A stretch of 64,000 nucleotides of DNA from Glandiceps talaboti (GCF_964340395.1 NC_135559.1:5814001-5878000), one strand, 5' to 3'; shown: positions 1-11,231, numbered from the stretch's first letter. Notes: generated by a model not told the origin, from the sequence alone. Numbers and translations are program-made.

Positions 1-486
1 CCCTCGATGTTTTGTCAATACTGATTTCTTAAAGTGGCACGAGCTGAGTTTCCAAGATTTTTTATTAAGTAAAATTTTTTTTTACAGAAAACCTCAATGA
101 AACTCAACTAGTGTAATTATGTTAATATCAATGCAAACATTCAATTACATTTCATATATCTGCTGGAAAAGTTTAGTGGTACAAATTTCCTCAACATTTT
201 TTTTATACATCATCAGACCTTTTATATATATATGTTGATAGGAAGTTTGAGTTCAACAAGTGATAGTTAAGAATGCTTCAGTGCAAGTAAATACTAGTAC
301 TGCAAATCAGTTCAATTATGCAGCAAACATTATGCCTCAAAACAGATAAACTCGGCTTGTGTGCATTTGAACTAAGTTTGAGTGTGCATTGTGTATAGTA
401 CTTTGTACCGCCTCTCACCAATATGAGGCCTCTGTTACAAACTACACTACTATACTATAACCTTCAGTTTCTCTACAACTACTTAC
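1..486. other. Intron sequence of the TDP1-like gene
   Basis: Continues 3' of exon 9 on the minus strand. AT-rich; I could not identify a further exon here. Confidence 0.4.
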
Positions 487-3400
487 ATCTCAGCATTTCA
501 CCACCATTGCCTTGATCTATGGGAAGATCACAATACCAACCAAACTGACCAATACTTTCCCAGGAATCTTGGTCAAAGGACGCAGATCCAATCACGATGC
601 GGACATATTTAGAATACCTGAAAATAAACCAGTGTGGACAAAAACAGTTACGTATTTGCATGAAAAATCTACTGATTGTAGTGGGAGGTCAGGGAACAAG
701 GAGTATTAGTAGTTACTCAGTAATATATATAGAGGCTAATACATATGTATTTGTGTTTGATGATTTATCAAGTCATATTAATACTGTTTTAACAAAAGGT
801 TAAATATGTATACACTACAGTGTGTAAACAAATTGTAATAATTATAAATAATGAAGGAGATTTGTAAATAGAGCTTGAGGTGCAGAAGTGGAAAAAAATG
901 TACTGCATGGTAAGAGGAAAACTGGATTCACAGACACTGGATACTAGGTGATTGAAGAAGGCCGAGACTAATGTTCAAATATGGATTCACAGACACTGGA
1001 TACTAGGTGATTGAAGAAGGCTGAGACTAATGTTTAAAGAGATAGGTCTTGAGAAAACGGGGAAGGATGTAAGAGACTTGGAGTGACGAAGGTTGAAAGG
1101 AAGGTTCCGGGACCACCAGTTCAGAAAATGATTTGTTCACCCCTGACAACCATATAGTAACAAATTGACTAATCTTATAAGAACATATCTATATATTACC
1201 TTGATAGTATCAACTTGGCACTCATTTTATCACCTGATCTGGGATGGACAACTTTGATGTATCTGATTTGAGGACATCCACATTCTACATTGACCAACTC
1301 CATATCACTATCTAAATTGGCAAAGTCACAACGATGTACAGGACATTCTACTAGTATTCTCCTCACCATCTTGCCAGTTGCTTTATGCTGGAAATACAAA
1401 AAATATTCAATATACAGCAACATAGAATATCATATCTCAGTGTACAGCTAGAATAGGTGGTGTTCACCTGAAGACTATTATGTAACTTACATTTACTATC
1501 AAAGTTGATAATTTGAAAGTCAAGGTTGTTGTTTTACTTGAGAAATAACAACACTTTTATTGTCAAAGACAGCATGACTGTTATTGACGGGAGTCTAAAA
1601 AGTTGAAGCCTATCCATAGACTTGAAGGACTAGTGCTATAAATACATTATTTCCTATCCTGACTGACATTTTGAGTCAAAACTCATCTATAATGATGGCT
1701 GTGATAGCTAATAACAGACTGGGAAAATATTTACAGCAAACTTACTGATGGACACACCATAGTAACATCAACAGACTTGGGGAAATATTTACTATAAACT
1801 TCCAATGGACACGCAATAGTAACATCAACAGACTTGGGGAAATATTTACTGTAAACTTACTGATGGACACACCATAGTAACATCAACAGATAGGTGGAAA
1901 TATTTACTGTAAACTTACTGATGGACACACCATAGTAACATTAACAGATAGGTGGAAATATTTACTGTAAACTTACTGATGGACACACCATAGTAACATT
2001 AACAGACTTGGGGAAATATTTACTATAAACTTACTGATGGACACACCATAGTAACATTAACAGATAGGTGGAAATATTTACTGTAAACTTACTGATGGAC
2101 ACACCATAGTAACATCAACAGATAGGTGGAAATATTTACTGTAAACTTACTGATGGACACACCATAGTAACATTAACAGATAGGTGGAAATATTTACTGT
2201 AAACTTACTGATGGACACACCATAGTAACATTAACAGACTTGGGGAAATATTTACTATAAACTTACTGATGGACACACCATAGTAACATTAACAGATAGG
2301 TGGAAATATTTACTGTAAACTTACTGATGGACACACCATAGTAACATTAACAGACTTGGGGAAATATTTACTATAAACTTACTGATGGACACACCATAGT
2401 AACATTAACAGACTGGTGGAAATATTTACTATAAACTTACTGATGGACACACCATAGTAACATCAACAGACTTGGGGAAATATTTACTGTAAACTTACTG
2501 ATGGACACACCATAGTAACATTAACAGACTTGGGGAAATATTTACTGTAAACTTACTGATGGACACACCATAGTAACATTAACAGACTTGGGGAAATATT
2601 TACTGTAAACTTACTGATGGACACACCATAGTAACATTAACAGATAGGTGGAAATATTTACTGTAAACTTACTGATGGACACACCATAGTAACATCCACA
2701 GACTTGGGGAAATATTTACTGTAAACTTACTGATGGACACACCATAGTAACATTAACAGACTTGGGGAAATATTTACTGTAAACTTACTGATGGACACAC
2801 CATAGTAACATTGACAGACTTGGGGAAATATTTACTATAAACTTACTGATGGACACACCATAGTAACATTAACAGATAGGTGGAAATATTTACTGTAAAC
2901 TTACTGATGGACACACCATGGTAACATTAACAGACTGAAGTAAACATTTATTGTAAACTTACTGATGGACACACCATAGTAACATTAACAGACTTGGGGA
3001 AATATTTACTGTAAACTTACTGATGGACACACCATAGTAACATTAACAGACTTTGGGAAATATTTACTGATATATAAGGAATCACTTAACCAATCATCAT
3101 TGGTAATTAGGATTGCATGGAGATCTTCAGTTGGTACTAAATCATCAAATGTTAATATCTCTGTGATTCCAAGATCTTGATAATCCAAGTATCTGTAATG
3201 AGATACAAGACTTCAGTAAGTTGTACTTTACAGTTTTACATGCACAGGGACATATGGGTACATTTCACAAGGCTATCTGCAACTAAGCTGTATCACATGA
3301 TGTAGACTTGATGCGGACAGTCAGTCAATGATTTCATCTGCTACTAAGATATGTTATGTGGCTTACAATTTATGTGGATAATTAATTGTACATCTATCAG

Positions 3401-6400
3401 AATAGAAACTAAAAAGTGGCATATGACTTACACATACTTGATGTGGACAATCAGTTGCAAGTATAAAGTATGCCCAGTCACATAAGCCATATTTGGACAA
3501 TGTATAAGTCACCTTTCTAAAGTCATACAACAAGCCATATGTGCAAGTCACCTTTCTAAGCCCTATCGCAAGCCATAATTATGGTTCAGTCACATTTCTA
3601 AGTCCTATACTCTTTTGACATATATTGCATATCCAAAACTTTCATTGGTAGGATAACTTCAATCATTTAAAATAACAGCTGTCTAGCATAATTACAGAAT
3701 CATCTCATATTGTGTACATTTATTCACTGGTGGCATTTAGGGCCTTGTCATTTTCATTTGTGAATTGAGTTTGGCTCAAGAATTTGAAACACAGAGGGAA
3801 GAAAACACAGCAACAATCTATCCTCTTACCTCAATTCATCAAACCAATTTATTCCTTTACGCATCCAATTTTTGATTTAAAAAATGATATGATAAAAGAT
3901 ATTTACATTGTATCTTCATCATTCATCTTTTCTAAATAATGAAAAAGAAATACGTAAAAAGAAATAGATACATACTTATCTGCTTCTCCATCGACAAACA
4001 ATTTATTGAAGAAAAAGTGTCCCATTGCACCGTCTTCTGGCTTCAACCACCGTATAGCATCAAAGTCTGCAATAAATGTGATCATTATGATTTCTGAGAG
4101 TTTGAAAAAAGTATGAAAACAGGGAAAGAAATTTATCAAAAAGTACCTTGTTAGTTTGAGATATAAGGTTTCACATGTTTTCAGTGTTTCATCTTAAAGG
4201 CCAGAGTTTCAATCCCATGTTCATCTACGAGTGTCTTCTTATCAGTGTAGCCATCTGGATTACATCTGACATCATGCAAATGAACCAAATTCAATTTTGT
4301 TGTCAGGACTTGGGATGAGTTAGAGTTTACATAGTGATGTTGTGCATTGTGTTTGTCAACAAACAAAAACAGTTTAGCTGGATATCAACCTGATTAAACT
4401 CAGATGTGGTGCAAGTGGCTAGATGTCTTTATTTACCTCTATTTCCATCGCTTTGCGTCATTTGTTTTGTTCTGGGTGATCATCACAAAGTTTCTAGCTG
4501 CTTTCACCACATCAGATTTTAATCCGATTGCCTGGACATGCATATATGACAACCATTGAACAATATCTAAACAATACATGTGACTGTAAAATCACATGCA
4601 ATTGATACCTCGTTTCTCCTTTATCTCAGCTTGTGATACCTCTCTTCCTCTTGTTTTACCCCTCTTAAATGTATCATACAAATCTTGGATTTCAGGGACC
4701 ATCACCTTGCACTTCATCATCTCAGTCAGTTCAGTCCTGGAGTACTGGAAACATAATTTGATAGACATGAATAATGTCACATGATAGTCACATGATCATC
4801 TTGCACCTGATCACCTCAGTCAGTTCATACTTCGAGTACTGGAAACATAATATGATAGACAGATGAAGAATGTCACATGATAGTCACATGATCAAGCTCA
4901 AAAAAGGATATCTACAGTTCATAACTACCTATCAATTGAATCCACATGAATTACTGGTATATGCCACAGAATAATATTGGTATAAAAGTTTTCATGATAA
5001 CCCTGGACAGATGTTAGAGTGTGTTTTGTTCATATCCAACTAGAACAGATGTGTGGAGTCATGATGGGCGAATGGTTAGAGTAGCCGGCTTGGAATCTGC
5101 AGGTTCGACTGAGCCCCATCACTGCATTTTGTTTGTGAGTGGCTAAAGTCCCTTAGGCAAGATTTGAACCCCGACTGTGCCTCAGTCCACCCAAATGTAT
5201 AATTGGGGACCTGGTAGGATAGAGTTTGCAATGTGAATGCTTTAATCCTATGCACTTATAAAGGCTGCAACGGATTGTATGCTCCCAAGGAAGTTGAGGA
5301 AGTGTAAAGGGCCATTGTGCCGCTATACATCCGAGCCAGGGGTAATAATTGTAAAGTGCTTTGGGAGCACGGAGTGAGAAAGCGCTATATAAAAATCAAC
5401 ATAATTATTATTATTATTATTATTATTATAGAACTGACTGACTGACAAACTGACTAAAAAGTTGGCAATATTTCATTCCAAGTCTACATAGTATCTACAT
5501 GAAATCAAATACTTGTTTGCATATCTCCTGAAATTTCCATGTTTTTAAAGCACAAAATGTCTTGTCTTATAGTCATGTCATGTGTATACAACATTAATCT
5601 ATGTCTAGCTATGTATTACCTCTGGTTCTCCAGGCATAGCTATGTTTTTCTGTTGCATCCACTGTGAGAATCTTTTCACTTCCTCCTTTAATGGTCTTTT
5701 AGCTTTCAGAGATTGCTTGGCTTCTTGTGGGTTGACAAACACTGTCATGAATCTCTGATATTAATAAACAAAACAGATAAGGAGGGGAAGGGACACAATA
5801 AACCATATATACAGACACTATAAGACATACAAATGTACACACAGATACATGAATGAATGAATGAATGAATGAATGAATGAATGAATGAATGAATGAATGA
5901 ATGAATGAATGAAATGTATTTCATCGGATGACAAAAATAAGCTACACTTTCAAAGAACATACATATGAAACTAATATCCAAAATGGATACAAAAGAAATA
6001 CATAGTTATCTGATGTGGACCATGGAAATAGTTCAGTGGAACTAGTCTTGTCCATACAGACATACATACATACATACATACATACATACATACATACATA
6101 CATACATACATACATACATACATACATACATACATACATACATACATACATACAGACAGACGGACAAACAAACAGAGAGACACACAGACAGACAGACAGA
6201 CAGACATACATACATACATATATACATACATACATACATACATACATACATACATACATACATACATACATACATACATACATACATACATACATACATA
6301 CAGGCACAGACAGACACACACAGGCAGGCACATTGACAGACAGACAAACAAACACAGACAGACAGACAGACAGACAGACACACATCATTATCCTATTTTA

Positions 6401-8241
6401 ACTTTAGAAAACACAGGGAGTTATCATCCTACCTGTTCTCTAACACCTCTACTAATTGCTCCAAGTGCCAATACATCTGACAACTCATGGATATCTCTTT
6501 CCTTCTCACTGGCTAACTCACAGGGAAATTCAACTGCTGCTCTCCTATCTTGGGGTTTGACTTCATTCTTGATAAAGACAAACAGCCCTGATTTTATGAT
6601 TTTTATTTACATCATAATAAAGTGCTTATGTTATGAGCTACAAATATGCACATACGTGTACTTTAAAAGGTTTTTATAGTTAAAATTTTAGAATTTGCAA
6701 ATCCATACTGGTTCAATGACATAGGCAAATTGAAACCTGTAGCATGGCACATGATTTGTAAAACTTGGTGATCAACCTTTGACATGTACATATGTTTGTT
6801 TGTTATGTGTATGGTAAGTGTGCCCTCTAAGCCAATCTGACACGCCACTTACACACAATTTCTAGAGACACACCAAAATTTGGTGTTCCCCTATCTCTTA
6901 CTATCTGCTAACTCATAAAAAATGCCAGTTTTTCTCATTTTGGTCGGATTTCACTGTACACATCACTTTTTGTAAAACTTTTTTGCAAAAGTACCTTAAG
7001 ATTATGTCTCTACTGTTCCATATTCACAATTAAAATAAAAACTACACATTTACACATTTATTCACCATCACAAATTTCTGACATTTTTTTTTGTTCGAAA
7101 GATAAGCAAACATGGTAACAATTTGGTTACTGTTAACCCTGAAATTAGCTGCAGTAACTGTAGCATTTGTTGTGGTTTTAAGGGGTTTTTTTCCCTTGTT
7201 TTTGTGCCTTTTTTTCATTCCAATGTTTAACTGGAAGCAAATGCTACAATTCCTGTAACGTTATGTAGTATGTATGTAATGTAGTACACTGACATCTTGC
7301 TCATGTTTTCAATGTGATCTCGTCTCTTTACAATTGCCCAGCAGGAATTGTTAAAAAAATAGCACAAAAAACAGAAGAAAAAACCTCAAAATCACAAAAA
7401 ATGCTACAATTATTGCAGCTACCCTGAAATGTGATAGCATTCATATCAAAACTTTTAATACAATGAAGTTAGACAAATCTTACCGAAAACCATGTTAGTA
7501 TATTTGCTAGCTGATCATCACAACCATTCCAGTGTAGCTTGTACACTGTCATTCCACTCTCAACAGTTGACAACGAATCACATCGGAAGTTTTCAACTGG
7601 ACAATCTAACAGGAAATCAAAGGAAAGCACTTTATTTAGACTCGATAGTCTCATAGGTATTTCTATATCTTTTCATGAGGTTTAATTTATTATCCATATA
7701 GTCACTTCATTGTAGTCAAAGGCCATAGGCCCAGAATAAGTTTAAGTTATTATTAGACCTAGCATAGATCTAAACCTAAACCTAAAACAGGTCCCCAATT
7801 ATACAGCTGGGTTGACTTGGGCACAATCATGGTTCAAATCTTGCACAAGGACTTTAGCCATTCAGAAACAAACAACAGTACCAAGACCTGAACCTGCAAT
7901 GTACAGTTTCCAAACCATCCACTCTAACCATTAAACCATCCATGACTCCACAACCAGTGTACAGTTTCAAACCAGTCACTCTAAATTCCTTAGATGTACA
8001 ACTTACAAGTATTACCTTTAATTTTTCCCTTTGTTTTGCACAAAAGAACAAACTGTTGTGGCATATCTTGTGTTGCAGCCATAGAACTCTTGTCAGTCAG
8101 AACATCAGCCATGTTGGCTTCCTTTCCATCTTTAGAATGTTTTGGTTCATCAGAGATTGTCATTCCATCATCCGCATGTAAACCCTCCACTGCATTCTCA
8201 GTATCTTCAATCATCATAGTAGTGGAACTCATGGTTTCCAT
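487..8241 (-). CDS. TDP1-like (tyrosyl-DNA phosphodiesterase superfamily) protein, 3' end outside window
   Basis: Exons in transcript order: 8241-8016, 7605-7484, 6567-6433, 5754-5620, 4744-4609, 4066-3976, 3192-3021, 1387-1200, 617-487. All junctions are GT/AG and every phase joins, giving 1336 nt (about 445 codons); the last donor at 486 leads out of the window. Residues 1-250 are acidic or charged and not recognised. Residues about 252-445 resemble the N-terminal half of TDP1: GHFFFNKL, then a hydrophobic strand with DDWLSDSLYISKYFPK, then KMSAKLILSRYSKYVRIVIG and FGWYCDLP. Human TDP1 uses an HxK...N motif (H263, K265, N283). By my alignment the matching positions here are S395, K397 and S415, so two of three catalytic residues are missing from this half. 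The second HKD half would lie beyond base 1. The start at 8241 is the first ATG in frame; an acceptor-like TTTAG at 8283 leaves room for an upstream exon. The TDP1-fold call is fairly firm; activity is doubtful. Confidence 0.72.
923..1040. repeat. Tandem duplication, 60 bp unit, two copies
   Basis: The segment starting GGATTCACAGACACTGGATA recurs at 983 with only a few differences. It lies in the intron between exons 8 and 9 of the TDP1-like gene and does not match an exon. Confidence 0.85.
1712..3073 (-). repeat. 58 bp minisatellite built from the exon 7 end and its splice donor
   Basis: About 23 units, starting at 1741, 1799, 1856 and then every 58 bp to 3016; the last is the real exon end. 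On the minus strand each unit holds the exon-derived segment from TAAATATTTCCCCAAG to GTGTGTCCATCA, then GTAAGTTTACAG. Almost every unit therefore keeps a strong 5' splice site, plus a TTTACAG that could act as an acceptor. Two main variants occur, with ACTTGGGG or ATAGGTGG at the same place (plus strand). The exon version (ACTTTGGG) is closest to the first. Confidence 0.9.
3021..3192 (-). CDS. TDP1-like gene exon 7, parent of the 58 bp array
   Basis: 172 nt exon, phase 2 in and phase 0 out, coding from YLDYQDLG to VTMVCPS. Its last 46 nt and the donor GTAAGT are the source of the tandem array that fills the next intron. Assignment of the true donor rests on frame. Only the junction at 3021/3020 joins the next exon (HKATGKMV) without a stop. 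Reading on through the first repeat gives VSLQ and then TAA. Confidence 0.75.
4190..4375 (+). repeat. Dispersed repeat family R1 (copy a)
   Basis: AAAGGCC..GTTTCAATCCC...CTTATCAGTG...GGATTACAT, then AACTTGGGATGAGTTAGAGTT-like sequence. Related copies lie near 19190-19270, 20741-20815 and 41697-41765 (plus) and 41066-41120 (minus). The 3' half is also related to 18720-18775. GTTTCAATCC resembles a pol III B box, so it may be a SINE. The 61-residue ORF across it is spurious. Confidence 0.65.
4700..4893 (-). repeat. Tandem duplication of the exon 5 acceptor and first codons
   Basis: About 97 bp (4700-4796) is repeated at 4797-4893. The outer copy keeps the acceptor GTTTCCAG and 14 open codons (YSKYELTEVIRCKM) like the true exon start (YSRTELTEMMKCKV), then meets a stop. 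It lies upstream of the real exon on the minus strand. Confidence 0.85.
5055..5430 (+). repeat. tRNA-headed SINE, full-length copy with ATT tail
   Basis: The head has box-A-like AATGGTTAGAGTAGC and box-B-like GCAGGTTCGACT. The body includes AATTGGGGACCTGGTAGGAT and TGTAAAGTGCTTTGGGAGC. It ends AAGCGCTATATAAAAA followed by (ATT)n. Related copies occur at 7787-7953, 20058-20350, 31393-31757 and 63650-63850 (all minus), and a diverged one near 19370-19545. Confidence 0.8.
5849..5911. repeat. (GAAT)n microsatellite
   Basis: Fifteen or so tetranucleotide copies in an intron of the TDP1-like gene. Confidence 0.95.
6055..6382. repeat. Compound (CATA)n / (CAGA)n microsatellite
   Basis: Two long CATA tracts separated and followed by CAGA/CACA tracts. 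The long ORFs on both strands (tyrosine/cysteine/methionine or threonine/histidine periodic) are artefacts of the repeat. Confidence 0.95.
6840..6935. repeat. Dispersed repeat, second copy at 28556-28640
   Basis: ACACAATTTCTAG.GAC.CACC, then AAAATTTGGTGT.CCC..ATCTCTTACT, is shared between the two sites, including the following CTCA-rich stretch. Origin unknown. Confidence 0.7.
7787..7953 (-). repeat. SINE copy, 5' truncated body plus tRNA-like head
   Basis: Minus-orientation relative of the 5055-5430 element: CAGGTCCCCAATTATACAGC at one side and CTCTAACCATTAAACCATCC (box A region) at the other. It ends 60 bp before the TDP1-like exon 1 donor. Confidence 0.75.
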
Positions 8242-8282
8242 GTTACTGAACTTGACATTCTTCCTAGAACTAGTAGAAGGCT

Positions 8283-9995
8283 AAACATATTTTCAAAACT
8301 ATCACATCAAGAACCTCAAAGCCTTAATATTTTTCCATTTGAGCTCAGACCATTGAATTGTGAATAATGATGGAGATTATGTCGATACTCGATAGAAAAT
8401 TTAATCAATTTATATAGAAACTTTCTCGGTGTAGCAAATGACCAGTTTTAGCAGTCTGACATTTGAGGAAGTATTTTTGCATTTCCTTACAATAAATGGT
8501 TTACCATATCTGTACAACACGATGGACATAATTTCATAAAGACATTTAGCCGCTTTCAACACACCAGATTTTACAGTAATCAGATTGGACTGCTACTGCT
8601 GCTACATCTTTGACTTCCACCACTGCCACAGTGCCAGCGATTTTGACTTCCCTTCTAATTCTACATGTACGTGGTGAGGCATAATCTGAGAAACTGTAGA
8701 AACGTAATTCCTACAAAAAAGGGAACTATGGCATGAACTTACATGTAATGTACACGCTGCAACTTCACCGTCACGCTTCACGTGATCACGTACACGTTAA
8801 TGGTTTTGACCCCAGAGCGCCGGATGTGCAAAAAAGTTAGGAATTTCGGGTCACCTAAAGCGGGCGCTATCCGACTGCAGAATCGGCCAAGTTTTACCAC
8901 AGGAGACAGGAGGATAACGCTAGTACTGCTTCGTTTATCTCGCATACCACTTTGGAGGCAAAGAAATTATTTTTTTTACAACTTTCATGTTCAATAAAGC
9001 CCTTTATCTAGCCTATGGTGAGAAGGTGCATGTACCCACAATCAAAGTTATAATTCTTTGACATTTTTAGGTCGCACCCGTACAGGCAACTATTCAAATA
9101 AGACACAGACCAACAAACTTTCACCGATGGGATGCTTTAATGATACAAGAACTTCTATAAGTTTATACATAAGCTTCATCTCATCTGAATAACGTCACCA
9201 GTAGCCTACTGGGTTTACAACGTTAAAGACTTGTAATTAAAGGCGGAAGTTTCTTCTCTTTAGTAAAGTGACCATATCCATAAGAAAGGTGCATTTACCA
9301 TACCCGGCCAAAAATGAACCACTGTTTTCAATGCCTACGCTACGTCATCACCGGTCGTACGACCAGATTTCGTAGACATAGAAAGCAGTGGTTCATTTTG
9401 GGCCGCATATGTAATTACGGAATTTGGATGAATAAAAACATCTTTCACCACGTTTAAAAAAAAAAAAAAGTAAAATAAAGTGAAACATAAAACAAGGTCG
9501 TGTCTGTAGCTCAAGAATTTACAGAATTGAAACTAAAAATTGTGTAAAAAGTTTGTTATTCTGTGTACACAGGAATTTATTTGTAAATGAACTGGGTAAA
9601 TACATTTTACATGGTAAAGTTCAGTCTGTGAATGATGCGTCTGCCATTTCCCATAAATTGAAGTGTCACCATGGATGAATAGTAACTAAACTTACCTAAG
9701 CTTATAACTTAGTGCTTGTATTTACCCGACTTCCTATCCTACGTACATAACAACAGACTTTTTACGCCTGGCCCATTAAAATATAGTAAATTAGTGAGTT
9801 TCAAACATGGACTTGATCTATTTTATTTCACATTGTTTTGTTTTGTTTTGTTTTTCAAGTAATTAAAATTAAGATTAATTAATTTTTTAAATCAAAATTT
9901 CGGTTTCAAAGTGTAAATTTGTTATCCATATGATGGTCACTTTATAAAAGACATTTGATTTATAATGATACCACACTCCAAATATTCGCAAATCT
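8283..9995. promoter_or_regulatory. Intergenic region: promoter side of the TDP1-like gene and 3' flank of the next gene
   Basis: Contains a palindromic E-box TCACGTGA at 8778-8785 within an ACGTG-rich 30 bp. It also holds a diverged copy of intron sequence at 8551-8588 (similar to 4498-4531) and a foldback element at 9305-9405. No further gene is visible. The exact transcription start is not determinable. Confidence 0.35.
9305..9405. repeat. Foldback element (MITE-like)
   Basis: Ends are inverted copies: CGGCCAAAAATGAACCACTG on the left and CAGTGGTTCATTTTGGGCCG on the right, about 20 bp with one mismatch. Inner CCTACG / CGTAG also pairs. Centre ACCGGTCGTACGACC is itself palindromic. Confidence 0.85.
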
Positions 9996-10415
9996 TCACC
10001 CTAACACATCTGTGAAGTTATCCCTTTCTGGAAATGTTCTGAAGAATTCTGAAACTGTTTGATCTCCTGGGAATATTTTCGCCATATATTTGAAAAATTG
10101 CCGACAACTAGAACAATTGCATTTGCCGAGGGCGCTTTCCTGTGACTGGACCATTTTGCGGAGTTCCTGTTCGTCTTGATCTGTGTACTCTGATACTGTG
10201 TTTTCCCAAAGGTGAGAATCTTGATTTGTGGCAGACGACCAAGGAAAATTGCAGACTACAATAAAAATATGTAAAAAATACGATTATTTCAAGTTGGTCA
10301 TATTACGAGGTAGTAGTAATGGTGGTGGTGGTAGTAGGGGTGATGGTGGTGGTGTTAATGTTGTTGTTGGTGTTTGTGTTGTTGCTGTTTGTGGTGGTGT
10401 ATGTGGTGGTGGTGG

Positions 10416-10466
<51 letters not shown>

Positions 10467-11231
10467 CAGTCGTTTTCATTGCCACGATTATTACTACTAT
10501 AATTAATAGTACACCATGATTATCTACGGTTATATATTTTCTTGTGTTTCCCCCTTCAAGTTGACTAGTATATCCTTACCATGCACAGGCATTGCTAACG
10601 GAAGTCCTTCTACCGTCCGTGAAATCATACAGAACTCCTTGCTCAGAGAGTCAAAACCAATAAACCAATGCGAAGGCAGAGGTATGTGTTTGTTATTGTC
10701 ACCATGGTTACTTGGTGAGGATGATCGGCGTTCGGTCTTTGATGTCTCAGTCTTCTTGAGTTTGTCACTCGCCTTGACCTTCTCTTTTTTACTAGTAGGA
10801 GCCTGTTGTTTCTTCTTCTTCTCCCCTTTCGTTACTTTGGGAGTTTCTTGAACAGTTGGCGTTTGTGGAGCTGCTATCGGTAATAATTTCGATTGACAAC
10901 TGAGAGGATTTTTTGGAATAGATGAGCATTTCGGCAAAGTGGCAGAATTCGAAGAATGTGGTTTCTTCCCCGCACAACATTGTGATGAGCCCTTGTTTCT
11001 TTCCAACCAGAAAGACTTTTTGTCGTTTTTGCCTCTTGGTGACGTACGGTCCCTTTCAACTGGAAACAGGGAGGAACGAAGAACACGTCTACATCCTGGT
11101 GATGTTTTGTCGTGATTTGTCGACTTTGGTGTTACTTCTTTTGCGGTACCATCTGCTTCATTAGTACTAGTTGTTATGACAACGGGTTTCGAGACATTCT
11201 GTCTTTTTCCACGACTTTTCTTGCTACTCAT
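9996..11231 (-). CDS. Unrecognised basic, low-complexity protein of 303 residues, two exons
   Basis: Exons 11231-10580 and 10255-9996 join in phase 1 across a canonical intron (donor GTAAGG, acceptor TTGTAG) and end at TGA 9998-9996. The first ATG after an acceptor-like TTACAG, giving MSSKKSRGK, is taken as the start. Residues 1-180 are rich in Lys, Ser, Thr and Pro (KGEKKKKQQ, KKEKVKASDKLKK) and look disordered and possibly nuclear. The C-terminal 110 residues look folded: HWFIGFDS, LWENTVSEYTDQDEQELRK, a cysteine cluster KCNCSSCRQFFKYM that could bind metal, then FFRTFPERDNF before the stop. I do not recognise the family. The intron holds a GGT/GAT microsatellite whose translation is spurious. 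Continuous frame and good splice sites support a real gene; function is unknown. Confidence 0.6.
10319..10468. repeat. GGT/GTT/GAT trinucleotide microsatellite
   Basis: Lies in the single intron of the unrecognised gene. Its poly-Asp, poly-Ile and poly-Met ORFs are artefacts. Confidence 0.95.

Noticed and set aside
1712-3073. A CRISPR-like array
   Set aside because: Units are directly abutting 58 bp tandem copies with no unique spacers, and they derive from the adjacent exon end.
4181-4366. 61-residue minus-strand ORF
   Set aside because: It lies on dispersed repeat R1, related copies of which occur at several other sites; no phase-compatible splice sites.
4432-4531. A candidate extra exon (AIGLKSDVVKAARNF) of the TDP1-like gene
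   Set aside because: Only one frame is open and it hits TAG just before the GTAAAT donor. Exon 5 (phase 1) joins exon 6 (needs one base) exactly without it.
5942-6401. Overlapping ORFs of 113-148 residues on both strands
   Set aside because: They are translations of the CATA/CAGA microsatellite: periodic residues, open in several frames at once, no splice context.
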